Of a DNA stretch of 64,000 nucleotides, positions 1-11,047 are shown one piece after another. A program made the position numbers and the translations under genes. The DNA comes from Verrucomicrobiia bacterium (lineage in GTDB: Bacteria > Verrucomicrobiota > Verrucomicrobiia > Limisphaerales > Fontisphaeraceae): NCBI GenBank assembly GCA_026414565.1, contig JAOAIT010000037.1, positions 1-64,000 on the forward strand, in the 5' to 3' direction. How positions within the stretch are numbered: the stretch's first letter is position 1; each line of letters begins with the position of its first letter. Below the pieces are notes generated by a model that saw nothing but the letters and a program-made list of their open reading frames with translations, ran no database searches and was not told the DNA's origin.

Positions 1-3000
1 GTGATTGATTTTGATGATCAACCGGCCGGCGCCAGCTCGGTGAATGTGGGGGGGCTGCGCACGTCCTACAATCCCTCCACCGTTTTTGTTCCCAATCCGG
101 GCGCCAACAACAACGTTTATGCGCTGGCGTGGCATGAGGGCGGGGCGATCCTGGGCGGTGATTTCACTGCCGTGAACACCGTGCCGCGCAACGGCGTGGC
201 GCGGGTGGATGCCCTCGGCCGGTTGGACACTGCCTGGAATCCGGGAGAGGGGGCCAATGGGTCGGTGTTTGCCGTGGCGGCGTATCCGCCGCGTTCCACG
301 CAAGCCGGCAAGGTGCTGGTGGCCGGGGCGTTTACCTCGTTTAACGGGCAGCCGCGGCATGGGATTGTGCGGCTCAACCGCAACGGTTCGGTGGATCCGA
401 CCTTCTTCCCGGGCAACGGCGCCCAGATGCTGGGCGGGGTGACGCCGGGGGTGATACGGACGCTGTTAATTCTGGATGACAACAAGATCCTCATTGGCGG
501 CGATTTTGAAACTTACAATTCCGTCCCGCGCCGGAATCTGGCGCGATTGAATGATGACGGCTCGCTGGACTTGAACTTTGATCCGGCGCCGGGGGCCAAT
601 GATACCGTCTGGGCGCTGGCCATCCAGCCGCCGGCCCCATTCACCGTGAGTTTCAGCGGGTTTGGCTCGAATGAATTTCGCACCAACATTAATGCCACGG
701 CGGTGGTGGGTAGCTTTACGCTGGACTACAACGTGTTTGTGTTGCCGGTGACCAATGCGCCGACCAATGGGTATTCCGGCCTGGTGCAGGTGTATTACGA
801 GAACCGGCTGGTCTTTGACAGCGGCACCAACACCAGCGGGCAGGCGGCGCTGGAATTTGGGCCGGGAACGTCCACGTTTTTGGAGGTGGTGGTGAACGCG
901 CGCACCACCGCGCCGGTGGGCTTCTACAATCTCTCCCTCAATATTGCGCCGCGGGGCAGCACGGCGAAGGTCATCGTGGGCGGGGATTTCACGTCCATTG
1001 CCGGCGCGCCGCGGGCGCGGCTGGCGCGGTTGAATAATAATGGCACGCTCGATGCCACCTTTGCGGCGGACACCAATCCGGACAATACCGTGTATGCCTT
1101 GCTGGTGCAGCCGGACAACCGCATCCTGCTGGGCGGCAATTTTGATCGGGTGGGAGTGTTTGACCGGCGCGGCGTGGCACGGTTGATGGCGAATGGTTCG
1201 CTGGATGCGACGTTTAACGCCGGCCTGGGGCCGGATGGGCCGGTGTATGCGATGGCGTTCAATACGAATGGACAGGCGTTTATTGCGGGTGAATTTACCA
1301 TGGTCAACGGCACGGCCCGCACCAACATTGCGCGGCTGCATGCCGATGGCACGGTGGATACCAGCTTCCTCGAGAGTCATTACAATCAGACGCGGCCGGG
1401 GGTGTACCAATCCACGCCGTTCCCGGATGTCTATATTCCCGGAAACATTCGGGCGCTGGCTGTGGATGCGGCGGACGGCTCGGTGCTGGTGGGCGGGCGT
1501 TTTGATTTGGTGGGCGGCGGGTATTCAGCCCAGGATGTGCGAGAGCAGCATAATTACACGCTGTTGGTGGGGGGCGACACGCCGCCGGCGAACAATCGCC
1601 GCGGCAACATCCAGTTTGTACGGACCGAATACACGGTGGACGAAAATGCTTCCACGGCACGGGTTAATTTGGATGTGAGCCGCTTTTATGGGGTGCTGGG
1701 GCCGGTGACGGGCGTCGTGTACACGGTGGACGGCAGCGCGTTGGCGAATGTGGATTATGTGCCAGTCCGCCAGCCGGTGACGTGGTCCGCTTGCCTGGGG
1801 GGCAGCAATCTGGTGCAGGTGCAGATTATTGACAACCAGGTGCGGGATGGGAATCGGGACTTTTCGCTGGTGTTTGAGATTCCGCCCCGCTTTTCCACCA
1901 ATACAGTTTTACATGCCTTTGGTTTCCAGACGACGGCGCGGGTGACAATTGTGGACAACGATTTTGAGAACGGGGTGCTCGGGTTTGCCCAGCCGTACTA
2001 CTACGTGGCCGAGGACGGCACCAATGCCGTCATCACCGTGACCCGCACCAACGGGGCCAACGGCAGCGTGAGCGTGCAGTACATTACGTTGGACGGCACC
2101 GCCACGCGGAATGCGGATTACCTCCTGGCCAGCGGCACGCTGACCTTTGCGGCGGGCGTCACCAACCAGACTTTCCGGGTGCCCATTATAAATGACACGG
2201 CGGTGGAGCCGGAAGAAACCGTGCTGTTGTATCTGTTTAATCCGCAGGGTGGGGCCACGTTGGGCCGCGACACGGCCACGCTCATCATCACCGACAACGA
2301 CAATGGGCGGGGCAGTCTGAGCTTTAGCAGCCACGAGTATTTCATCAGCGAAAGCTCCAATGCCATCCCCATCACGGTGCGGCGCACGGGCGGGGCGCTC
2401 AGCACGCAGGTGGTGCAGATGGTGGTGCGGGAGATTCCGGGGCTGACCAACGGCGTGGCCCTGGCGGGCGCGGATTTTGTGGCCTCGACCAATTTGTTGT
2501 TCTTTGCCCACGGGGAGACCTCCAAGACGGTGCTGGTGCCCTTGCTGCCGGATGAATTGGTGGAGGGGATTGAGCAGTTCCAGGTGCTGCTGGTGACCAA
2601 TGCCGGGACGTATTCGCAGATGGGTGTCATCACCAGCGCCGTGGTCAACATTTTGGACGATGACGCCTACGGCACGTTGGAGTTTCTGCAGCCGCGCTTT
2701 GCGGTGAACGAGCAGGAGCCGCTGGCCATCTTGACGGTGGTGCGGCGGGGCGGGCGCAGCGGGCGGGTGACCGTGGAATTTTCCACCGAGGCCTTGAGCG
2801 GGCCGGATGCGGCGGTGGAGGGCGTGCATTACATGGGGGCTTCGGGGGTGCTGGTATGGGAGGATGGCGATACGCTGCCCAAGACGTTCACCGTGCCCAT
2901 CCTCTATCATCCGGCGCTGGAGGGCAACCGGATGCTGGGCCTGCGGTTGCGCAACCCGGCCAAGGCGGGGCTGGGGGTCAATGGCACGGCGGTGTTGATG

Positions 3001-6000
3001 ATTATTGATTTGGAGTCGCAAAACCTGCCGGCCGGATCGGTGGACACGATCTTTAATGCCAGTCCCGGGATTGACAACTTCGTGCGGGCGCTGGCGGTGC
3101 AGCGCGATGGCAAGCTCATCGTGGGCGGAGATTTCACCAGCGTGAACGGCCTGCCGCGCAACCGCATTGCGCGGCTGCACGTCAACGGCGCGGTGGACAC
3201 CACCTTTGATCCTTTGCAGGGGTTCAACGACACGGTGCACGCCGTGGCGGTGCAGGCGGATGGCAAGATTTTGGTGGGCGGGCGTTTCAGCCGGTTTGAT
3301 GTCACCAACCGGTTTGGGGTGGCGCGACTGAACAGCGATGGCCGGCTGGACACGTTCTTTGCGCGGGGGACGGGCGCCAACAATCCCGTGCATGCGCTGG
3401 CGGTGCATCCGGACGGGCGGGTGGCCATTGGCGGGTCGTTCAACACCTTCAACAGCATTGAGCGGCCCAGTGTGGCGGTGCTGGAAACCAACGGGACGGT
3501 GTTGCTGAGTTTCAATCCGGGCACCGGCCCCAACGGCCCGGTGTATGCGCTGGCCTATCAACCGGACGGCAAGCTGCTGGTGGGCGGCACGTTCACCAAG
3601 TACCGCGGCCTGCCGCGCAACCATTTGGTGCGGGTGAATCCCGATGGCACGCCGGACCCGGCGTTTGATGCCGGGTTTGGGCCGAATGATTCGGTGCGCG
3701 CCATTGTGGTGCAGGAGGACGGGCGCATTGTGATTGGCGGGTTGTTCACGGCGGTGGACAACCAGCCGCGCGGGCATGTGGCGCGGCTGCTGCCTTCGGG
3801 CGCGCTGGATACCAACTTCCTGGCCGGTCTGTCGGGCGCGGATGGCGCGGTGTTTGGCCTGTCACTGCAGAGCGACGGCAAGGTGGTGGTGGTGGGCGAT
3901 TTCCTGCGCTTCAATGATGTGTACCGCGGCCGCATTACCCGGTTGATGGAAAATGGCGCCAATGATTTGACGATTAATTTTGGGACAGGCGCCGATGCCC
4001 ACATTGCGGCAGTGGTCAACCAGTCGGATGATCAGATTGTGATAGGCGGCGGCTTCCTGACGTTCAACGGGGTGCCCCGTGCTTATCTGGCGCGTGTGAT
4101 TGGCCACAAGAATGTTGGTTCAGGGCGGCTGGAATTTATGGCGCCGTTCTTCTACCAGCAGGAGAACGTGACCAATGCGGTGATCACGGTGCGCCGCAAC
4201 TGGGGGTTGTCCAATGAGGTGCGCGTGGCCTATGCCACCGTGCCGGGCGGCACGGCCGGGCCGCAGGATTATCTGCCGGTGAGCGGCGAGCTGGTGTTCC
4301 CGCCGGGCGAGGTGTTGCAGACTTTTGAGGTGCCCCTCATCAATGACAGCGAGGTGGAAGAGCCGGAGACGGTGAATCTGGTGCTGAGCAATCCCACCAA
4401 TGTGACCTTGGGCACGGTGGCCGAGCTGGACGCGCAGGTGAGCGCGCAACTGGTGATCCTGAGCGATGACAACCTGGTGGGCTTTGCCAGCGCGGACTTT
4501 GTGGTCAATGAAAATGTGCCGAGCGGCTTTGCCGTGATTACGGTGCAGCGCACGGGCGCCACCAACAATTATGCGGCGGTGGATATTGAGGTCATCGGGG
4601 GCACGGCCACGCCGGGCAGCGATTATTCGGCCTCGGCCACCACGCTGACCTTCCTGCCCGGGGAGACGGTGAAATTCTACACGATCAACATTCAGGACGA
4701 CAACCGGGCGGAGGGGGATGAGACGGTGATCCTCAGCCTGAGCAATCCCTCGGCCAACACGGTGATCGGGCAGGGGGTGGCGACGCTGACCATTCGCGAC
4801 AATGACTTTGCGGCGGGGACGCTCAACTTTGAATTCCCGGCCTATGTCGTCAATGAGTATGAGACCAACCTGGTGGTGCGGGTGGTGCGCACGGGCGGCA
4901 GCAGCGGCGTGGTGGCGGTGGACTACACCACGGCTGATTTCACCGCCCAGGCCGGGGCGGATTATGCGCCGCGCTCCGGGACGTTGTCGTTTGCCGAGGG
5001 CGAAACGGTGAAGAGTTTCAATGTGCCGATTTTGCAGGATTACCTTGCGGAGACCAACGAGGTCTTCCTGTTGCGGCTGGCCAATGCGCGTGGGGCGGCG
5101 GGGGTGACACTCGGCAATGTGAATCAGGCGACGGTGACGATATTGGACACGCCGCTGCTTAACGGGAATCTGGCGTTTGCGGCCACCAACTTTGTGGGCA
5201 GTGAAACCAGCGGGGTGGTGGTCATCACCGTCAACCGCCGCTATGGCTCGGTGGGCAACGTCAGCGTGGCGTACGCCACCACGACGGGCACGGCGCAGGC
5301 GGGGGTGAATTATGTGCCCACCAACGGGGTGCTCACGTGGCTGAATGGTGACAGTTCGCCCAAGACCTTCGTGGTGAATGTGCTGAGCAACAATCTGGTG
5401 GAGGGCGATTTGACGGTGGGGCTGGTGCTCTCCAACGCCACCGGCGGCGCCACGCTGGGCGCCCCCGCGCAGGCCACGCTGACCATCCGTGACAGCAGCC
5501 AGGGCCCGGGCTTCCTGAGCTTTGCTGCGGCCCAGTACACGGCGGCGGAAAACAGCACTAACGCCGTCATCACCGTCATCCGCACCAACGGCCTGCTGGG
5601 CGAGGTGTCGGTGGACTATGCGACGGCCGACGGCACCGGGGTGGCGGGCGTGGATTATCAGGCGGTGTCCGGCACGTTGACGCTGACCAACGGCCAGGCG
5701 GTGGGGGTGTTTTTAGTGCCGTTGATTGAGCGGGCGGGCGCGGATTTGAACAAGACCGTGCGGTTGAGCTTGCGCGGGCCGGTCAATGCGGGCCTGGGGG
5801 CGATCACCAACGCGGTGTTGACCATCACGGAAAGCAGCGCGGTGGCCGGGTCAGTGAATGTGGGCTTCGCGCCGTTCATCAACGGCTCGGTGGATGCCTT
5901 GTATGTGCAGACCAATGGCGAGAACAAGATTTACATTGCCGGCACCTTCACGCTGGTGGACGGTTTCCCGCGCACGAATCTGGCGCGGTTGAATCCGAAT

Positions 6001-9000
6001 GGCACGCTGGACAGCGTGTATAATGCGGGGGTGGGGCCGTCGAATGGCGTGATTCGGGCCATTGTGGCGCTGGAGGACGGGCGGGCGTATGTGGGCGGCT
6101 CGTTCACGGGCTTTGGGGAGACGACCAACCGCTACCTGGTGCGGCTGTTGCCGGATGGCTCGGTGGATCGCACGTTCAATGCGCAGTTGGACAATGCCGT
6201 GAACACGCTTTATGTGCAGCCTGATGGTCGCATCCTGGTCGGCGGGCTGTTCACGCGGGTGGGCTTCACGCCGCGCAATTACCTGGCGCGCCTGAACACC
6301 AACGGCGTGGCGGACTTCACCTTCCTGGCGGGCGAAGGGCCGGATGCCCCGGTGCGGGCCATCGCCTTGCAGGCCGATGGGCGCATTGTGATTGGCGGCG
6401 ACTTCACGCACGTCAACGGCGTGCCGCGCGCCCGGGGGGCGCGGTTGCTGGCCAGCGGCATGTTGGACACGGCGTTCAACCCGGGCAGCGGGCCGGAAGG
6501 CTCGGTGCGGGCGGTGGTGGTGGATGGGGACAACCGGGTGTTGATTGGCGGCCTGTTCACCACGGTTTCGGGCGTGAGCCGGGGGCGCATTGCCCGGTTG
6601 CTGCCCAGCGGGGCGCTGGATTTGGAATTCAATCCGGGCGGCGGGGCGGACGAATTTGTGAATACGCTGGCGTTGCAGCCCGATGGCCGGGTGTTGGTGG
6701 GGGGCGCGTTCACCTCGTTCAACGGCTATCCGCGCAGCCGGCTGACCCGGCTGCTGGCCAATGGGGCGGTGGATACCAGCTTCAACATTGGCACGGGTGC
6801 AGATAATTACATCAGCGCCGTGGCCTTGCAGGCGGATCAACGCATCGTGGTGGCGGGCGGATTCCAGACGTTTAACGGCGTGCGCCAGCCTTATCTGACG
6901 CGGCTGAACAACGGCTTCAATCGCGGGCCGGGCGCCATTGGGTTTGCCGTGGCCAGCTTCACCGTGGCGGAGAACGCCTCGAATGCGGTCATCACGGTGG
7001 TGCGGAATATTGGGACGGCGGGCAGTGTGTCGGTGGATTACGCCACCAGCGACGGCACGGCGCGGGCGGGGGTGCATTACACGGCGGTGAGCGGCACGCT
7101 GATTTTTGGCGACGGGGAGACGGTGCGCACGTTCACGGTGCCTGTCTATGATGACAAGGTGTCGGGGAGCGGGCGGATCTTCCGGGTCACGTTGTCCAAC
7201 CCGCAGGGCGGGGCGGAGCTGGGGACGCCGGCCACGGCCACGGTGTTGATCGAAGAGGACGATGCGGTCATCGGTTTTGCGCAGGTGAATTACAGCGTCA
7301 ACGAAAACGGGGGCTTCGCGCAGGTGGTGGTGGAGCGCACGGGCAGCACCTTTGGGATTGCGCTGGTGGATTACACGGTGGGCGGCGGGACGGCCGATGC
7401 GGGGGTGGATTACGAGCCGGTCTCGGGGACGCTGTTTTTCCTGGATGGGGAGGATCGCGCCACCATCCTGATCCCCATTATAGATGACACCCTGATTGAG
7501 GGGAATGAAACTGTGGAGCTGCGGTTGTCCAATGCGCAGGGGGCGGTGCTGGGGCTGACCAATGCCGTGCTGACCATTGTGGACAATGACTTCGGGCCGG
7601 GCGTGCTGGGCTTCCCGGTGCTCACCTACCAGGCGGGGGAAAATGCCGGGACAGTGAACATCACCGTGCGGCGCACCAGCGGCAGTTTGGGCATTGTGTC
7701 GGTGGATTACCAGGTGGTGCCGGGCAGCGCGACGGCGGGAGCCGACTTTGTGGTGGCCAGCGGCACACTGCAGTTTGCCGATGGCGAGACGGCCAAGAGC
7801 TTCCCGGTGCGGATTTTGGACGACAGCCTGTCGGAGGGGAATGAGACGGTGCTGTTGGTGCTTTCCAACCCGCGGGGCGGGGCGACGTTGGATCCGCTGG
7901 CCAGCCAGGCGGAGCTGGTCATTGTGGATGACGATTTGACGCCGGGTGCATTCCGCTTCTCCGCCGCCACCTATGAAGTGGCCGAGGGCGGGTTCCTCTC
8001 GCTCATTACCGTGGTGCGGACCAATGGCAGCACGGGGGTGGTGCGGGTGGATCTGGTGAGCGGCGGCGGGACGGCCACGCCGGGGCTGGATTACGAGGGC
8101 ATCACCAACACGCTGGTGTTTGGCGATGGGCAGCTTTCCACCAACCTGCTGCTTTGGGTGTATGACGACTTCGAGGTGGAGGGGCCGGAGACGGTGATTT
8201 TGCGGCTGGTGAATCCGCGCGACGGGGCGGGGCTGGCCGAGCCGTCCACAGCGGTGGTGACGATTCAGGACAATGAATCGCTCATCCAGTTCACCGCCGC
8301 CCAGTACACGGTGAATGAGGACGCGGGCACGGCCACCATTGCGGTGGAGCGGTTGGGCGGGTTGTTCAGCGCCGCCACGGTGGGTTATGCCACCAGCGGC
8401 GGCACGGCGGTGCCGGGTGCGGATTACACACCGGTGAGTGGCACGCTGGTGTTTGGGACGAATGAGGCGGTGAAGAACATTGTGGTGCCCATTACGGACA
8501 ACACGGTGACCAACGCCAACAAGACGGTGAATCTGCAACTCTTTGGCGCGTCGTTTGGGGCGCAGGTGGGCTCGCGCAGCAACGCGGTGCTGACCATTGT
8601 GGACAATGACAGCTATCTGGCGTTGAGCGCCACGGCCTACACGGTGAGCGAAGGCGACGGCGCGGCGGTCATTCTGGTGCGCCGCAGCGGCAGCCTGGGC
8701 GCGCCCGCCTCGGTGAATTTCAGCGTGGGCGGCGGCACGGCCGTGCCGGGCGTGCATTATGCGCCGACGAATTTCACGCTGTTCTTCAGCGCCAACGAGA
8801 GCCAGAAGACAGTGAGCATCCCGATCTTCCAGAACCAGGTGAAGGACGGCGCGCGGACGGTGAACGTGGCGCTGACGTTCCCCTCGCGCGGGGCCACCAT
8901 CGTGCAGGGGGCGGCGGTGCTGACGATTTTGGATGATGACGACAGCATCCTGGTGCCGGTGGCGGCGGCGCTGGTGTCCGAGAGCGGGCCGGTCAATGGC

Positions 9001-10383
9001 TCGCTGGACGCGGGCGAGACGGTGACCGTGCGCCTGGCGTTGCGGAATATTGGCAATGTGGCTGCCTCCAATCTGGTGGCCACGCTGCTGCCCACCAATG
9101 GCGTGGTGAATCCGGGGGCGGCGCAAACCTACGGGTTGGTGCTGCCGGGCGGGGTGTCGGTGAGCCGTCCGTTCACCTTCACGGTGGGCGCCACCAATGG
9201 CGGGCTGGTGCGGGCCACGTTGCGCCTGCAAGATGGTGCGCAGGACGCGGGCACGGTGACGTTTGATTTGCAGGTGGGGGCGCGCACGACGCGGTTTGTG
9301 AACGCCAACCCCATCACCATCGTGGATGACAGTCCAGCCACGCCGTATCCTTCCCTCATCAATGTGAGCGGTCTGAACGGCAGTGTGGGCAAGGTGACGG
9401 TCACGGTGAGCAATCTCTCGCATGCCTTCCCGCGCGACATCAGCATGATGCTGGTTGGCCCGCAGGGGCAGCGGGTGGTGCTGATGGGCTACGCGGTGGG
9501 CGGCTGGGAAAATGCGTTGCAGGGTGTGACGTTGACGTTTGACGACGCGGCCACCAACGCGCTGCCCGCCAACGCGGCCGTGAGCTCCGGGCGGTATCGT
9601 CCCACCAACTACTTCAGCCTGCCCTTCCCGGCGCCGGCGCCGGCGCTGCCGGCGGCCACTAATAATTTGCTGGCCGTCTTCAACGGCACCAATCCCAACG
9701 GGGTGTGGGCGTTGTACGTGCAGGACATGGCCTCGCCGGACGTGGGCCAGATTGCCGGCGGTTGGAGCCTGGACATCAGCACGGTGGAGAACTTTGCGCC
9801 GGCGGCGGATGTGGCTGTGGCGGCCAGCGCCTCCTCGGCGAGTCTGGTGGCCAGCAGCAACGTCACCTATACCATCACCGTGCAGAATGGCGGACCGGCG
9901 GCGGCGCAGGGGGTGGTGGTCACCAACCGGCTGCCGGCGGGCACAACGTTGGTGAACGCGAGCGCGTCGGTGGGCACGCCGGCGGTCACCAACCAGCTTG
10001 TGACGTGGAATGTGGGCAATCTGGCGGTGGGCGCTTCGGCCACGTTGACGCTGGTGGTGAACTGCCCGAATCCGGGTGTGTTGACCAATTTGGTCACGGT
10101 GACGGGCACGGTGAACGACCCGGCAGCGGACAACAACCTGGCGCGGGTGGTGGTGGGCGTCACGCCGGCCACGCCGCCGTCCTTCGGTCGGGTGGTGGCG
10201 GCGGGGGGCACTTTGCAGTTGACGGTGACCGGCCAGCCGGGGAGTGTGTATTACCTGGAAGCCTCGACCAACCTGGTGCAATGGCTGCGCCTGTCCACCA
10301 ATGTGCTCACCGGCTCGTCGAGCACCTTCTCGGTGCCGATGAACCTGAGCGATCGCGGCTTTTTCCGCATCGTGCTGCCTTGA
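1..10383 (+). CDS. Giant secreted delta-60 / Calx-beta repeat protein (5' partial)
   Basis: The reading frame is open at the first base and continues for 3460 codons. No signal peptide is visible at the start, so the true N-terminus probably lies upstream of the window. Three blocks of delta-60 repeats (motifs such as DGKILVGG followed by RLNxDGSLD), at about residues 30-530, 1013-1370 and 1950-2310, alternate with three blocks of Calx-beta domains at about 535-1004 (four), 1374-1950 (five) and 2310-2980 (six). A separate beta-rich segment (about 205-320) interrupts the first delta-60 block. The C-terminus has a linker, a proprotein-convertase P-domain-like region (about 3095-3240), a DUF11-like domain (about 3265-3385) and a short Ig-like tail containing YYLEASTNLVQW. 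Delta-60 repeats probably form beta-propellers, and Calx-beta domains often bind calcium. A cell-surface or secreted adhesive or structural role is inferred; no catalytic motif was seen. Confidence 0.85.
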   Translation: MIDFDDQPAGASSVNVGGLRTSYNPSTVFVPNPGANNNVYALAWHEGGAILGGDFTAVNTVPRNGVARVDALGRLDTAWNPGEGANGSVFAVAAYPPRSTQAGKVLVAGAFTSFNGQPRHGIVRLNRNGSVDPTFFPGNGAQMLGGVTPGVIRTLLILDDNKILIGGDFETYNSVPRRNLARLNDDGSLDLNFDPAPGANDTVWALAIQPPAPFTVSFSGFGSNEFRTNINATAVVGSFTLDYNVFVLPVTNAPTNGYSGLVQVYYENRLVFDSGTNTSGQAALEFGPGTSTFLEVVVNARTTAPVGFYNLSLNIAPRGSTAKVIVGGDFTSIAGAPRARLARLNNNGTLDATFAADTNPDNTVYALLVQPDNRILLGGNFDRVGVFDRRGVARLMANGSLDATFNAGLGPDGPVYAMAFNTNGQAFIAGEFTMVNGTARTNIARLHADGTVDTSFLESHYNQTRPGVYQSTPFPDVYIPGNIRALAVDAADGSVLVGGRFDLVGGGYSAQDVREQHNYTLLVGGDTPPANNRRGNIQFVRTEYTVDENASTARVNLDVSRFYGVLGPVTGVVYTVDGSALANVDYVPVRQPVTWSACLGGSNLVQVQIIDNQVRDGNRDFSLVFEIPPRFSTNTVLHAFGFQTTARVTIVDNDFENGVLGFAQPYYYVAEDGTNAVITVTRTNGANGSVSVQYITLDGTATRNADYLLASGTLTFAAGVTNQTFRVPIINDTAVEPEETVLLYLFNPQGGATLGRDTATLIITDNDNGRGSLSFSSHEYFISESSNAIPITVRRTGGALSTQVVQMVVREIPGLTNGVALAGADFVASTNLLFFAHGETSKTVLVPLLPDELVEGIEQFQVLLVTNAGTYSQMGVITSAVVNILDDDAYGTLEFLQPRFAVNEQEPLAILTVVRRGGRSGRVTVEFSTEALSGPDAAVEGVHYMGASGVLVWEDGDTLPKTFTVPILYHPALEGNRMLGLRLRNPAKAGLGVNGTAVLMIIDLESQNLPAGSVDTIFNASPGIDNFVRALAVQRDGKLIVGGDFTSVNGLPRNRIARLHVNGAVDTTFDPLQGFNDTVHAVAVQADGKILVGGRFSRFDVTNRFGVARLNSDGRLDTFFARGTGANNPVHALAVHPDGRVAIGGSFNTFNSIERPSVAVLETNGTVLLSFNPGTGPNGPVYALAYQPDGKLLVGGTFTKYRGLPRNHLVRVNPDGTPDPAFDAGFGPNDSVRAIVVQEDGRIVIGGLFTAVDNQPRGHVARLLPSGALDTNFLAGLSGADGAVFGLSLQSDGKVVVVGDFLRFNDVYRGRITRLMENGANDLTINFGTGADAHIAAVVNQSDDQIVIGGGFLTFNGVPRAYLARVIGHKNVGSGRLEFMAPFFYQQENVTNAVITVRRNWGLSNEVRVAYATVPGGTAGPQDYLPVSGELVFPPGEVLQTFEVPLINDSEVEEPETVNLVLSNPTNVTLGTVAELDAQVSAQLVILSDDNLVGFASADFVVNENVPSGFAVITVQRTGATNNYAAVDIEVIGGTATPGSDYSASATTLTFLPGETVKFYTINIQDDNRAEGDETVILSLSNPSANTVIGQGVATLTIRDNDFAAGTLNFEFPAYVVNEYETNLVVRVVRTGGSSGVVAVDYTTADFTAQAGADYAPRSGTLSFAEGETVKSFNVPILQDYLAETNEVFLLRLANARGAAGVTLGNVNQATVTILDTPLLNGNLAFAATNFVGSETSGVVVITVNRRYGSVGNVSVAYATTTGTAQAGVNYVPTNGVLTWLNGDSSPKTFVVNVLSNNLVEGDLTVGLVLSNATGGATLGAPAQATLTIRDSSQGPGFLSFAAAQYTAAENSTNAVITVIRTNGLLGEVSVDYATADGTGVAGVDYQAVSGTLTLTNGQAVGVFLVPLIERAGADLNKTVRLSLRGPVNAGLGAITNAVLTITESSAVAGSVNVGFAPFINGSVDALYVQTNGENKIYIAGTFTLVDGFPRTNLARLNPNGTLDSVYNAGVGPSNGVIRAIVALEDGRAYVGGSFTGFGETTNRYLVRLLPDGSVDRTFNAQLDNAVNTLYVQPDGRILVGGLFTRVGFTPRNYLARLNTNGVADFTFLAGEGPDAPVRAIALQADGRIVIGGDFTHVNGVPRARGARLLASGMLDTAFNPGSGPEGSVRAVVVDGDNRVLIGGLFTTVSGVSRGRIARLLPSGALDLEFNPGGGADEFVNTLALQPDGRVLVGGAFTSFNGYPRSRLTRLLANGAVDTSFNIGTGADNYISAVALQADQRIVVAGGFQTFNGVRQPYLTRLNNGFNRGPGAIGFAVASFTVAENASNAVITVVRNIGTAGSVSVDYATSDGTARAGVHYTAVSGTLIFGDGETVRTFTVPVYDDKVSGSGRIFRVTLSNPQGGAELGTPATATVLIEEDDAVIGFAQVNYSVNENGGFAQVVVERTGSTFGIALVDYTVGGGTADAGVDYEPVSGTLFFLDGEDRATILIPIIDDTLIEGNETVELRLSNAQGAVLGLTNAVLTIVDNDFGPGVLGFPVLTYQAGENAGTVNITVRRTSGSLGIVSVDYQVVPGSATAGADFVVASGTLQFADGETAKSFPVRILDDSLSEGNETVLLVLSNPRGGATLDPLASQAELVIVDDDLTPGAFRFSAATYEVAEGGFLSLITVVRTNGSTGVVRVDLVSGGGTATPGLDYEGITNTLVFGDGQLSTNLLLWVYDDFEVEGPETVILRLVNPRDGAGLAEPSTAVVTIQDNESLIQFTAAQYTVNEDAGTATIAVERLGGLFSAATVGYATSGGTAVPGADYTPVSGTLVFGTNEAVKNIVVPITDNTVTNANKTVNLQLFGASFGAQVGSRSNAVLTIVDNDSYLALSATAYTVSEGDGAAVILVRRSGSLGAPASVNFSVGGGTAVPGVHYAPTNFTLFFSANESQKTVSIPIFQNQVKDGARTVNVALTFPSRGATIVQGAAVLTILDDDDSILVPVAAALVSESGPVNGSLDAGETVTVRLALRNIGNVAASNLVATLLPTNGVVNPGAAQTYGLVLPGGVSVSRPFTFTVGATNGGLVRATLRLQDGAQDAGTVTFDLQVGARTTRFVNANPITIVDDSPATPYPSLINVSGLNGSVGKVTVTVSNLSHAFPRDISMMLVGPQGQRVVLMGYAVGGWENALQGVTLTFDDAATNALPANAAVSSGRYRPTNYFSLPFPAPAPALPAATNNLLAVFNGTNPNGVWALYVQDMASPDVGQIAGGWSLDISTVENFAPAADVAVAASASSASLVASSNVTYTITVQNGGPAAAQGVVVTNRLPAGTTLVNASASVGTPAVTNQLVTWNVGNLAVGASATLTLVVNCPNPGVLTNLVTVTGTVNDPAADNNLARVVVGVTPATPPSFGRVVAAGGTLQLTVTGQPGSVYYLEASTNLVQWLRLSTNVLTGSSSTFSVPMNLSDRGFFRIVLP

Positions 10384-10414
10384 GCCGGTGGCCGGCCGCG
10401 GGCGCGACTCTGCC

Positions 10415-11035
10415 ATGATATTGCTGGGGCTTACCGGCGGTGTGGGCATGGGCAAATCCACCGCCGCCCGGTTCTTCCAGGAGCTGGGCCTGCCGGTGGT
10501 GGACACGGATCTGTTGGCGCGTGAACTCACGGCGCCGGGGCAGCCGGCGTTGCAGGAGATTGCGCGGGAGTTTGGCCCGGAATACCTCACGGCAGAAGGC
10601 GCGCTCAACCGCTCCGCCCTGGCCCAGAAAGTTTTTGCGGACGCGGCCGCCCGGCAGCGGCTCGAAGCCCTCCTGCATCCTCGCATCCGTGACGCCTGGC
10701 AGGCGGAAGCGGAGCGCTGGCGGGCGGGCGGGGTGTGGGGTGGGGTGGTGGTGATTCCTCTGCTGTACGAGACCGGCGCCGCCCACGAAGTGGACAAGGT
10801 GGCCTGCGTGGCCTGCTCCCCCGGGACTCAGGCTTTGCGGTTGAAGGCGCGCGGCTGGACGGAGGAGCATGCGCGGCAGCGCATCGCGGCGCAGTGGCCG
10901 GTCGAGGAGAAAATCCGGCGGGCGGATTTTGTGATCTGGACGGAGGGCAGCCTTGCCGCCCACCAAGCCCAGGTGGAGCGCGTGGTGCGGAGTCTGAAAA
11001 ATTTGGGCGTGTCTCCGGCGGCCACCCCGGCATAA
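10415..11035 (+). CDS. coaE: Dephospho-CoA kinase
   Basis: CoaE phosphorylates the 3'-hydroxyl of dephospho-CoA with ATP, the last step of coenzyme A synthesis in the cytoplasm. The 206-residue product has the P-loop GGVGMGKST at residues 8-16, then the family features VVDTDLLARE and LLHPRIR, and VIPLLYE further on. Its length is normal for the family. An in-frame GTG at 10388 would add nine residues, but the ATG at 10415 gives the standard N-terminus MILLGLTGG. The gene begins about 30 bases after the giant repeat protein and ends 12 bases before the methyltransferase gene, so the two genes downstream could be cotranscribed. Confidence 0.93.
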   Translation: MILLGLTGGVGMGKSTAARFFQELGLPVVDTDLLARELTAPGQPALQEIAREFGPEYLTAEGALNRSALAQKVFADAAARQRLEALLHPRIRDAWQAEAERWRAGGVWGGVVVIPLLYETGAAHEVDKVACVACSPGTQALRLKARGWTEEHARQRIAAQWPVEEKIRRADFVIWTEGSLAAHQAQVERVVRSLKNLGVSPAATPA

Positions 11036-11047
11036 TGCCCGCAACTC

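Noticed and set aside
5851-10797. A long open frame of more than 1600 codons on the minus strand, opposite the giant repeat protein
   Set aside because: It is antisense to a repeat-rich, GC-rich gene with strong codon bias, its product is low-complexity (rich in H, R, G, P), and it shows no domain. Similar shorter minus-strand frames, such as 1909-3777 and 466-1410, are rejected for the same reason.
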